NCBI GenBank assembly: GCA_036877525.1
Contig: JAZGTH010000099.1
Location: 1,467,501-1,531,500, forward strand
Length of the DNA stretch: 64,000 nucleotides
Reading direction: 5' to 3'
From: Chromobotia macracanthus
Taxonomy: Eukaryota; Chordata; Actinopteri; Cypriniformes; Botiidae
Shown here: one piece after another, positions 23,812-34,628 of the stretch
How the letters are laid out: each line of letters starts with the position of its first letter
Numbering within the stretch: position 1 is the stretch's first letter
Translations under genes and position numbers: made by a program
Notes under the pieces: model-generated
Told to the model about the DNA's origin: nothing
The model's input: the letters and a program-made list of their open reading frames with translations, nothing else
Database searches by the model: none

Positions 23812-25610
23812 GCTGCGTGTTCACAGACAATCATACTCATGCAGGAATGTACCTATGGGGACTATGAGAAGTGACATCACAGCAGACAAGAGAAACTGAA
23901 GAGGACTAAAACAGTTTTAACACCCCAGTGTTCAGTGTTGTGCACAAAATGAGTAAACTTAACAGTGAGTTAAGACTGAAGTGTTGTGAAAGCATGTTGT
24001 TTAGAAATCACCATTAACTTCTGCTGTGCGTGAGTATGAGCTTGTGCCCAAATAAATCATCTGTTTTCAAGTGAGGGAGATAAAGACTTCTTACTTGTGT
24101 GTACTGTGCAGTAAACGAGAGAATGTGACGGTGTGGCTGCCCGGCTTTACATGCTGCTGAAAAGCTTTTGCAAGAAAACATACAAAACCAACCTATCAGG
24201 AAGTAACTGATAATGCTCACACAAAACAAACCCATCAGAAAATAACTGAGCTTCTACAGTCTCATCTAGTGCCTGTATTACATTTTGAACTATCAGGTGT
24301 TGTAAAAAAAAACTTGTTTGAATAAATTATTTTCATTTGTTTGCAGTTTTATAGGTTTTATCTCTTAACACTGACGTCATCAAGCTAAGCATTGTTATAG
24401 TCAACATACTGCTTTTCACGTCCGAGTTTGTTGCTTGCACAAATTTATCAACAAAATACTTAAGTTTTGTTTTTGTTAAGAAATCTTATTGAAGAAATTC
24501 CTGCTTAAAAACACGTTTCATATTCCCTTGAATCATCTGGTGGATTCTGGGTAAATAAGACTTCTTGTCCATCACAGCAATGTTTCTCGGGCCTCGTTTG
24601 ACACACAAGCAGAACACTGAATTGACTGATCATTTAAGAATGGCTTTACAAAACATTTACAGAAATATTTGCTTTGCTTGTTTCTTAACAATACAACATT
24701 TTAACAAATTAAGATTGATTTTACTAATGATTTACACATCTGCTTGTTTCATGCCTGATTTTGTTTTTGATGAACATATTTGATGAACATAAGAAAACGT
24801 AACAATGCAGTTAGAAAAATGCAAAAATATTCTCCTTTTATTGAGGTAAATTTCTCTATGAATTGAGGTATCAATTTGCATAGTTTTACATCTATACCTG
24901 CTCGAAAGTGGAGGAAAATGAATTGAACAACAAACAGGTTGAAACTTCATTCAGATATGTGAGCAGGTGTGTGTGGACTGCACAGCCATATACATCCAAC
25001 AAAAAAACACTACAGATGATTCCCAAACAGCACACACATCAAAATGGGGAGGTATACAGCATCCATCCATCCATCTTCTGCTGGTGAAAACAACTTTTAC
25101 ATGTTAAAACTAATCCTGTAAAACTACATTCAGATAGTGATAGATAAATTCTTGAACCGTTTGAATGGTTAGAAATCATGTTTTAAACTGGTTTGACATG
25201 GCAGGGGACTTGAAACAAAACCTTTCACAATCAAAACACACATACTGAGATATGAAGAACATTGCCTTAAAAAAAATCTGTTTCTTAAAACTCAATCTTT
25301 CATACACATTCAAAACTCTCACCTTTGGTTTATGGACAACATTCAGTATTTAACAAGCAGACACACACACTCACAATAATGCTTCTGGCTTGGACCAATA
25401 TCACTTTCTTCATACGAACACAAACTACATTCTCTTAAAACTGCCTCCTACCAAAATCTGTCAGTCGTTTGTAAGGCATGAGTGTGACAGACACTTTTCA
25501 CAACTGCTGTACACTAGAATGAAAGACGACGTGCTAACCATCCCAAAATCTATATCAACACACTGTACAACACAAACAGTCTCTGGGGCTGATGGGCTGC
25601 TCAGCAGCAG
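23812..25610. other. vezt / usp44 convergent 3' interval
   Basis: No coding exon seen. The two genes converge here, so this holds their 3' flanks. TTTATT at about 24837, which is AATAAA on the minus strand, is a candidate usp44 polyadenylation signal. A CATC microrepeat lies near 25061-25073. METAP2, which lies between VEZT and USP44 in human, is not recognisable. Confidence 0.5.
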
Positions 25611-28600
25611 TCAGAGGTCACTGGCTTTGATTCTGTCCTGAGAGTTCCGCTGTGTATAGAAGAGGATGTAGGCCTGGGCCTTACACACTTCCTCCACGGC
25701 ACACACACTCAGTTTAGAGTCATTACAGTGCACCCAAAACCCTAAAGAGAAAGAGGACAAGATGCATTAATGAGTGTAATGTTCATAATAACAAAAGCGT
25801 TTTATTCGTCTAGTCACAGTAATCTAACTGTAATCTAATAAGTCTATTTATGTAATCTATTTGTAAATGTATAAACAAACCATTCAGCCTAAATGAGCGG
25901 TCAAAGACAACATTATTACATTGATTTCAACAATCATATTTCTGTGTAAAACTATATTTAGTGGGAAACAGTAAAGTGAATGCTGGGCTGTGGTTTGTAA
26001 GAGATAATGCACCATCAGCCAGAAATTACTGCCAAAGAAGGTCAGATCAGGACCAAGACAAAAACTATTACAAACACCCAGCTGACAAAATCCTGCTTAT
26101 TACACAGCTGTTTTCCAAAAAATAATAATTTAATTTGAACTCAGATCTGTTCATGTAGATTTTGAAATGGTAACATGAAAATCTAAAAAGTATCATAACA
26201 CAGTCATAATGCAATTAAGTGACAAGCCATAAAAGACATCCCTTCAAATCCTGTCCAAACCAGCTGTACAGTTTTATAACAAGCATAAGCATATTTTAAC
26301 TGCATCATTTCTGTGGCATTGTGCTAGGTAGCCCCGCCCACTGTGAAAGTTCAGCAGGCACAGGCTCAATGTGAACCTGTTAATAAATTGATGGCATATA
26401 ATTTTGACATACTACATAAGTGACTGATGTAGTAAAATGTGACTTTGATTATACATTTAGCGTTTTACCTCCTTCTGTATTATAACAAAAGGCTGTGTAA
26501 TGTCCAGAGCCGAATCCTTTTCCATGATGCATCACGACAGCAGAGAGCTGGTAGAGGAAGTGTTGAGGGTGGAGTGAGTTACTGGAGTCTTTGCAGCAGT
26601 ACGGCTCCATGTTCAGCTCCTGCTCAAACTGAACATGAACGCCGATCTTCTCCCTGTGGTTCCGCCCAGACCACCTGAACGTTCACACACATGAACATCT
26701 CAATGATAAACTGAAAAAGCCATTAAAAACTAACAGTTACTGCTTATGTGAAAGTGAGTTAAGTACCTGAAGCGTTTCAGGTGGAGTCTGAGAACATGAG
26801 GCAGTTTGTGGACCATCAGCTGCTTCTGAGCTTCAGTTAAGACAACCTGCTTTGAACAAAATCGCCGTCGCTTGCCTTCAAAAGATTGAAAAACAGGAAT
26901 TTTTGACAATGGGATGGGAAAAACCTTTCCATTTTTTGTAATTCTTTTGTTTTAGGTGTCATGATATTTTTGTTACTCTACATTCTAGAAATGACACTAC
27001 ATCCAACTCACTGTTGCATTGGTCACAAGCATATATGGCTCCCTCCAAAGCCTCAGTTTCTGTAAATTTGGCGAGCATCTCCGTCAACCCACATGGAACC
27101 TGTGCAGCATCTTTACTGTTGCTGTGGTAACGCTTTGGAAACTCCAAAGAAAGATCCCAGAAGGGCTCTACTGTGTTTGAGCGATGATCGCATGCTAAAC
27201 ACCTCACCTACAGAGAGGAGAGAAGGACCTTCAGGAATACTGTTTCTGAGTCACGCTTATAGTTATCTACCTAAACAAAAACATGTTTAATGGCAGACAA
27301 AAAAATCTGACGTTTTATTTTTTGTTTATCACATACAAACAAAATGTTGTCTACACCACCTCTGTTCACATGGATCAGTGATAACGAGCAAAAATGCTGT
27401 ATTACGCATGCCAGACCAACAGTAACTGGTTATACTGAACATGTAACACAAATGTGCATAATGACCCAGTTTTTACAAATTCTCGTTTTTGTAGTATACA
27501 CAGATTTATTTTCAAACATTTGCACAAACGTTTGCTTTTTCCACCCCTGTGACTGTTGTGTAAATCAATGACTAAAATTCACAAAAAGGTTTTCATTTTT
27601 AGTTAAAAACTGAGTAAATGGCCACTAGAGTGTCAACATGTCACATTCATACACATTTATACCTGACTGAGCAGCTGGCCGTGGAAGATGGTGTTGACCA
27701 CGCTGAGCACCTGTTTGATAAGCAGTCTCTGATTGGCCGGCACAGTGGCAGGTGTTAGCGTTCTTGTCTTTTCCAGCTCATGCTGGACTTTATCTAAAAG
27801 TTCACAAAGAAATTCCTGTGCGTCCTGTTGCGCGTAACCACGGAACGCCGGGATCAGCTGCCACACGGAGTGAAGCATTGCAAACGGAGACACCAGGGCC
27901 CACTTCCCCGACCACATCACCTGGAACAGCGTGTGTAACTCGTGACAGAGTGAGATGTGTTTGGAGCTGGGCTCCTTGGGCTGGATGAGCTCCATGTTGC
28001 GTGAGCGAGAGGCCCCTCCGCTGAGCCCTGACCCTTGGCTGGAGCCTTTAGACTGAGTTACGTGCTGAGTGGAGAGTCCTAACTTGTGGCTCACTGCAGA
28101 GGCTAGCAGTTCCAGCGCCTGGTTTAGGTCCAGTCTTAAAAAGCACTCCCGAAATACATGCAAGTGACTCAGAACCTGCAGTATAGAGTTCATGTAGCAC
28201 GTATTTCCAAGGTTGCGCAAACCAGTCACTCCTGGTGTGACGGTGGGTCGCCGTTTGATTGGCGAATCACCTGTTTTGGGAGGGGCAGGCTGAGGTCGTT
28301 TGGCCTTTGCTGATGTATGGGGCCTCTGTCGAGGCGTTCTATCTTTAGCAGTTCGTGGAGTAGGGGTGGAGACGCAAGCAGGAGCAGACCTCCAGTTTGT
28401 GGATTTGGTGCTAACGGCCAATGTTGGTGTGGAAGCCGCCGCAGCAGCCCTCAGGCTCTGCCGACGAATGCGACAGCTCTTCCTCTGAGGCGCGCTTTCC
28501 AGCTCTTCTTTAAGTTGCCGTTTGTGTTTCTGCCTGCGCTCCCGTGCCTCCCTCTTCCTTTCCTCCTCTTCCTCCTGTTGTCGCTCCTCCTCCAAACGTA

Positions 28601-29320
28601 CCCTTCCTCGTTCTGTTTGCGCAAACCACAAGCGAAACACGCGGCCAATTAGGGCGCGTCTCCGGTGCCATAGCGCTGTAAACATGCGGTCCTCATCTCG
28701 CAGCTGCAGCTCCTGCGTGCTGGGCGACAGCTGATCTCCAGTGGCAGTGGACGAGCGCAGGGTACGCCCACTGCGCGTGGTGACCTCATAGCACTGGCTT
28801 TTAATTGCGCTTAATGTGCTACGCAGCAGCTTTAAGTCACCGGTTGCATTATCATTCAGCACATAGTCATCGCACAAGTAGCAGTACACATACAACTCAT
28901 TCACCTCCAGGGCCAAAGGGTGGTACTGCTCCTGTATGAAACAACATACAAATAAATATTAACATATAGACCAGAACAGATTTAGAATAGTCAGTTTAAC
29001 TGATACACTTGTATCAAATGTAATTATTATAACAGAAAGCAGAACTACATTACAAATTACAAATTGGCCCTGCATATAGATTATTAGACATAAAATATAA
29101 AGCATCACATTATCATTTGAACTATATTCTGAGTTTAACAAACCTTAAAGTGCTGAAGCGCATGCTCCTCTATATACCGTCCACACGCCACATGTGAACA
29201 GCTCAGACATGCCCACACCGACTCGGTGGTGTTGCAGTCCACGCAGTGCCATTTCTGCGGGTTTAGGATGGAGTGGTCCTGCGCGAGCCTTAAGCGACCC
29301 ACGTGCTTACACCTGTCCAT
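25611..29320 (-). CDS. usp44: Ubiquitin carboxyl-terminal hydrolase 44
   Basis: Deubiquitinase of the spindle checkpoint (stabilises the Mad2-Cdc20 complex) that also acts on histone H2B ubiquitin. Six coding exons join in frame to 695 aa (human 712): 29144-29320, 27663-28931, 27012-27207, 26767-26875, 26469-26674, 25611-25741. The N-terminal ZnF-UBP domain begins MDRCKHVGRLRLAQDHS and shows WHCVDCNTTESVWACLSC and HVACGRYIEEHA. A lysine/arginine/glutamate-rich linker (ERKREARERRQKHKRQ) follows. The catalytic core has the Cys box GLRNLGNTCYMNS, QQDAQEFLCELLDK, the zinc-ribbon pairs CLAC and CDQC, the His box GFGSGHYTA and the Asp box WVHCNDSK. Catalytic Cys, His and Asp are all present. The start is the ATG at 29320, the first in frame with the conserved CKHVG. 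Most of the protein comes from the single large exon 27663-28931. Confidence 0.95.
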
Positions 29321-29324
29321 CACA

Positions 29325-31540
29325 GTGTCACTGCCCTCTTCACATCACCATGGTGATGGCAGACAGCGGTGAAACCAGCTCCTCCCGCGGCATGATCTGC
29401 ATTTAAAAAACATCACACACACTTATGATCCTTTCATTTCAAGAGTTTGAAGGTTACTCAATACACTGTTATTGTTCATTACGCTATATATCAATTAAGG
29501 AGGTGCGCACCCACCATATGACATTTATACAATAGTGAGGTCATTCCATAGACTTCCAGTGACTTTATATCAGGCTCACCCTCACCCTCACATGAACATG
29601 TGCATTAGATTTAAAGAGAAACCGGACCTGTAAAAATCTCACAAGCTGGCTGTCATGATAACACACAAGTCCAGATATAAACTACTGTAACCCACAGACA
29701 TATTCATTCAACTCCGGGATACTGGAAAACACAACTGTACTACCAAATTACATGCAAATTACACAAAAACATGTTTTCATTTCATATATAGCAGGACACT
29801 GAATGTTGACCATATGTACATTCAAGCATACTTGTCAATATTGAAAATGAAACATTGCTTCATCACCAAAACATGGTGCTTTAAAACATGCCTAAAACCA
29901 AACTAACACATGCATTTATTTCATGAAGTAAACACAAACTGCTCCTCTTCTGAAAGGCTGTAAACAGCAGAAACTTACAACCCGGCTCAAGCAAGCGTGT
30001 CCCCATTGAGCTGCAGGAGCAAAACAACAGCCCGGTTCCTCCGAGGCCCACGTGTCAATGAAAACAAACCGGTCGCTTACTGACGTTTCTGCGTTCAGGG
30101 TTTGAAGACAATAGTGCTAGTGTGAGTCTAGTGCGAGTCTAGTGCGAGTCTAGTGTGAGTCCAGTGCAAGTCTAGTGCGAGTCCAGTGCAGTGCGAGTCT
30201 AGTGCGAGTCCAGTGCGAGTCTAGTGCAAGTCTAGTGTGCGAGTCTAGTGTGCGAGTCCAGTGCAAGTGTTCGTCTCGGCTCTGGTTTCCTCTAAACCAG
30301 ATCTCATGTGGTGATTAAACGAGGGCACATAAACTGCTGCTTTCTGAAGTAAAACGGCAATATAAAGCGTTTAGGCGAGGGGACGATGAACGCTCACGGG
30401 TCGCTGCTAACTGCTTGTCCTGTCCTCATCCACAGTTACAGACAGCTAACCGGGCTGGCACCTCGACTCGACTAGTACAGCGTCTTTAACCAGCCTGGTG
30501 CAGAGCCGAGTTAACCAGCACACGGGCTGCTAGTGAGCTAATGCTAACCCACACGGTACTGGAGTGAGTGTGAGGTGCTGGGCGGCTGAAATGCCCCGCT
30601 GGGGCTTTACTTCCGCCGCTGATGTGAACGCGACACGACTGGCGCGTCTTCAGGCCGGCGCTTGTGTTACTAACCTGTTTTCCGTCAAGCGCCGCTCACT
30701 CGCGGGGTACAACAGCGAGCGCCATCTTGTCTGCACTTGTCGCGTGGAGCGTCCTCTGTGACGTCACGCCGGAGCGGACGCGATCACATCCCGCGCCGTT
30801 ACCGGCGAGCCGCGGAGCGACCCGCGGCGAGACTGCTGCCCGCGCCGCCGCGGTTCCGCGATCTGACGGATCAGTCACGTCTTCATGTCGGGAAGAAAGC
30901 GAGCGGATCCGTGCGTGACTGATGATGAATGTCCTGCCCGTTCAGACCGAGATAAAATCACTCCAGAAGTGCATTTTAATTCATTCATATTAAAATTTTA
31001 CACTAATGTATAATTAATAATAAAAATGTTTTATTCACTTTTGTGTGACTTAAAGGAATCGCCCCTCTCCGTACAATGTGCGAATTAAAAGTTTAAAACA
31101 GAAACTGTTCCAATAAATCCTTTAGGATATTAGAAAGCTTCCCGATACTGATCTCAGATGAACACAGAAAGCGTTTACAGAACACGTCATTATAATCAGC
31201 TGATCTCAGACCAGCGTGTGAGTGACGTCATCTCCTGCAGCGCGACAGCGGTGGATTTGAAGAAAACAATCACGCGCTTCATTTCATCAACTTACATGTA
31301 CACATAATTATGTTCATAATAAAGTTAATGCTCGTTTATATGGTGAAATACAATACAATTAAACGGATATTTAGTACGTCGATCAAACAAAGCAAAAAAA
31401 CAAAACAAAAAAAAAAAAACACAAAACGATAGTGTCATGGTAGAGTTATGACATCACCGCGGTACTTAAATATTTAATGTATGTTATATATGTAATATGC
31501 TTAAATATTCTGGTTCACAAATACCACAGGTTTGTCTGGG
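29325..31540. promoter_or_regulatory. CpG-rich usp44/depdc4 divergent promoter region
   Basis: The interval between minus-strand usp44 and the plus-strand depdc4 relic has a clear CpG island at about 30560-30910, rich in CGCG and GCGC. GCCATCTTG at 30721-30729 is a YY1-type site (CAAGATGGC on the usp44 strand), usual near transcription starts, so usp44 non-coding exon 1 probably begins here. The rest (29400-30000 and 30950-31540) shows no exon. There is an A-rich run at 31394-31423. Confidence 0.6.
30118..30268. repeat. ~10-bp tandem repeat (AGTCTAGTGC)
   Basis: About fifteen copies of the decamer GAGTCTAGTG / GAGTCCAGTG with small length changes. It lies about 450 bp on the transcribed side of the usp44 YY1 site, so it may be in the usp44 5'UTR intron. 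Confidence 0.9.
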
Positions 31541-31544
31541 CCTT

Positions 31545-33028
31545 TCAGGGCCGCTCATTGAAGAACATCTCAGAAGCTCAGTAGACCCTGCAGGTGGAGC
31601 TCAGACCCTGCAGACAGTACATGCACATCCATCACCACTGCTTCACCAGCTCTGATGCCGTGGCCGTGTTTCTGAACCATCACATGCAGAACATCTGCTT
31701 CTGTTTCAGTGAGGTGTCCCGTCTCAGAGCTGCCAAACTCAGGCCAGGCCCTGATGAAGCCATCAGGATGAAGCTCTTCAGGAAAGAGAAAGAAAAGACC
31801 TTTGAGGATTCCAGCTGCAGCCTCTATTGCTTCCTGAATGGGAATGGTCCTGTACAAACCTGTACCCATTCGTGCCCTCTGATCTACATCACGCTAGCAT
31901 TTCATGATGTAGATCAGACACTAACATCACACTTTCCTGTCAAAAAAGGTGAAAGCATGCAGGAATTGTTGTGAATTTGTTAAATTTAGATTTAATAGAA
32001 AAAAGATCCCCCATTAATGGAATTCTGTCATTAATTAGTTACTCATTTACTCCTGCATCACTCCGAACTCATCACTCTTCTCTTCTGTGGAAACTGGTGC
32101 TAAACAGAGTCTTGTGAAGTATATACACTGCTCATTATGAATCACTTTGCAACTTTATGTAGTCATTTTGCTTATATAAACCAGAGATCTCCATCGAGGT
32201 CCGCAGAGCTCAGCTCCAACCCTAATGAATAACACCTGGATCTAATCACGGTCTGTGGGACTGACAGAAACATTCAGGCAGGTATGTTGGAGTACATTGT
32301 GGTACACTGTGGACCTCCAGGAACGTGGATTGGAGAACCCTGCCATAGAAAGTTATGCTTAATTAACCAGGATAGGCAGAAATCATCATCACAGCTAAAG
32401 TGTCATTTAATGCTCAGCCCTACTTTCTGTGTGCCGTTTTGGAGTTCCTTGTATGTATTTGTCAGTTGTAATTGTCCCAAAACGTACAGGAAGTGTACAT
32501 TTGACTTATTTACAATAATCTACATCTTCTTTTGTTTATCTTGGTGGTGTGAGAAGTTTAGACTTAGCAGGCATTACTACAATTGCTGCAGGTGGTTGAG
32601 ATCCCCATGCTGGACTGTATTCTGATCTCCCTTGCCAAACCTGAGCCTCTGCACTCATCACTGCGTAACCATGGTAACCTGGTCATCTCCAACACCTGTG
32701 TGAATCGTGAAGTGTCTCAGCCTGCCTGAGTCAGTTACAGTACTCTTTACTGCCATGTTATACTTTTATTATGTAAATTAGTTTTAATTCTTTATTAGTG
32801 GTTAGAGTTCATGAATCTGACTGCGTCTTTCTGACTGTCTTTATTGGAATGACTTGAAATGAATTGTGTGTGTATCCTTTATAAGATTGTGGAAGAAGTC
32901 ACGATTCCCTGACAGCATCTCAACTGTTTCTGCAGCTGAAGTCCACACACAGGGCTGAGTTATGCAGACCTTTGGGTTTTATGACAGCTGCTACAGATAA
33001 TGAAGCTTTCCGACTGCACAAGCAGGTA
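31545..33028 (+). pseudogene. depdc4: DEP domain-containing protein 4, degraded remnants
   Basis: Three pieces resemble DEPDC4 in order. About 31580-31851 is the DEP domain (HHHCFTSSDAVAVFLNHHMQN, then EVSRLRAAKL, then MKLFRKEKEKTFEDSSCSLY). About 32592-32730 follows an acceptor (gctgcag/GTGG) and reads VVEIPMLDCILIS and LVISNTCVNREVSQPA. About 32933-33028 reads AELCRPLGFMTAATDNEAF and ends at a donor (CAAGCAG/gtatac). Signs of decay: an in-frame TAG before the DEP domain (SEAQ-stop-TLQVEL), a shortened and frame-shifted stretch where the family has a conserved CQxLM...FEPVG segment (another frame reads GQALMKPSG), and a stop after SQPA while a neighbouring frame continues LSLPES. DEPDC4 neighbours SCYL2 in human, which supports the identity. 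A functional divergent copy is less likely. Confidence 0.65.
32175..32346. mobile_element. Old MITE related to the 1185-1370 element
   Basis: Starts CAGAGATCTCCATC and ends ATTGGAGAACCCTG, imperfect inverted ends, with internal segments CACCTGGATCTAAT and GGACCTCCAGGAAC resembling cyprinid fold-back MITEs. I found no target duplication. It sits inside the depdc4 relic, between the DEP-domain piece and the next piece. Confidence 0.5.
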
Positions 33029-34628
33029 TACACATCTGCAGGTGGCCAAGAGTCAAGTCTATATGAACAAACCACAGTTGTTCTTTAAAAACTCTACAAT
33101 AACCTTTATGTTATAAGTGAATGAACTTGTTTTGTTACTTTGGATTAATTAAGTAGACTAATGACAGTATTTGTCTTACATTGCATTGGATTTAGATGCA
33201 CTTTACATTTTGTAGTATTTAAAATTCATTAAAAACTCACATTGTGTGAATCTGTGTATTTTCATCACCTTTTTGTCTGGGTTCAAAGTTAGCCCAGACA
33301 GAAACCTTGTTTCTATACTGGTGGATATCAAGTCATTTTTGTAAAGTTGCATGCATGCTTTGTGATGGCTTCAGGGTTCAGCAATGTGTCATCTTGGACT
33401 TCATCTTCACTTCACGAGTTTTTTAATTTTATTTATTTTTTGGCGTGTGCTTTTATTTTGACAGAGAGCTCTTTTATCCGACTTTGTTGAACGTTTCCTC
33501 CGGCTTCACTTCAGTGAAATCTCTCAGGTGTTTTGATGACTGTCATGGAGGCTCAGATCCGCCACCGTTACTGACGGTAGTTTTACGGTCTTTATTCCGG
33601 TTTGACTCGCGCAGTCGGCCTGTCATCTCCTCCAGAGGAAAGGTAAGGACACGTCCTGCCGGTGTATGATGTGAATCTCATCCCGACATGTCAAACTGCG
33701 TTTAATCTGGAGTGACGCTCCGCTGCGGTAGCTTTAGCCTGTTAGCTGAGCTGATGTCGTGTTTAATTATCATTTGACATCGTTTAATTCTGTGACAACA
33801 CTTCACTTGCGTTTAAAAGTTACATTCATCCCACTCTTGTGTGTAATAGTTTAGTAGCGGGTAACAAATGCAGATATTTATTCGGTATCAGATTGTCCGA
33901 TCACATCTCGTGCTCATTCATTGAATGTTTATTTCATTCAGCGTGTTAATTACGTCACGCTCTGACGTAAGAATGCTTTGACGCAAACGTGACTTACGCT
34001 GTCTAACAAGTAGACAATAATTTAAAAATAATAGTAAGTAATATGTCTCATATGCTGTAGTCTTATTTCTCATCCATCCGAGGTTTTACTTTTAATCAAA
34101 TAAGTAATTTAAACTGTTTATAATAATAATTACGGTTTCACCCTTCCATCTTGTTTTTAGTTTTGCAGTGTAATATATCTGTCTGTTTATTTTTATGTTT
34201 CATTAGTTTTACATCGTGTTTACTGCAGAAATTGACAGCAAGGGCCAAGTGACACAAAAGATAAATATATACAGGGTTGAGGAGAGCAGGGTGACTAAGC
34301 AACTACCCAGAAAATAATCAGAGCCTAGCAATGCCAAAACCACGCAGTACATCCAACTGCACCCTAGAAACATGATGAATGCACCTACATTGCAGCATTT
34401 GCGTAAATACCCATAACACCCTAGCAACGGGATAGCATCATGCATTAAATGCTCTGTGAAAACTGTAGCAAATGCAGAGCAGTACAGTTAAAAACCCTCC
34501 AGGTTTCAGCTCAGTGTTTTCAGTTTACACTTTAGCTCATCAACAGAGAAGCTGGTGCAGGCATGACAATGCACAGGGCCAAACACAACTCGTGTCGCTT
34601 CTTCCTGTTGTAGGTTGACGGTGAAATC
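33029..34628. other. scyl2 5' region and first (non-coding) exon
   Basis: Holds the scyl2 promoter and an untranslated first exon that probably ends at 33642 (GAGGAAAG/gtaagg), spliced to the coding exon that follows acceptor tgttgtag at about 34613. Within the intron, 34240-34440 resembles the fish 'CCTAGCAAC' interspersed repeat. Confidence 0.55.
34240..34445. repeat. 'CCTAGCAAC'-type interspersed repeat
   Basis: Contains spaced GCAACTACCCAG, GCCTAGCAATGCC and CACCCTAGCAACGGGATAGC blocks in the pattern of a common teleost interspersed repeat. Ends are not defined. Confidence 0.4.

Noticed and set aside
25061..25073. CATC repeat as a CRISPR-like or regulatory array
   Set aside because: Three simple tetranucleotide copies only. 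This is a eukaryotic microsatellite.
28300..28734. Several 60-110 codon plus-strand open frames
   Set aside because: Shadows of the large usp44 exon on the minus strand. They are Ser/Leu/Cys-rich as expected for the complement of a charged Lys/Glu region.
31570..31869. 99-codon minus-strand open frame
   Set aside because: It is antisense to the DEP-domain remnant of depdc4, and the DEPDC4 resemblance is on the plus strand.
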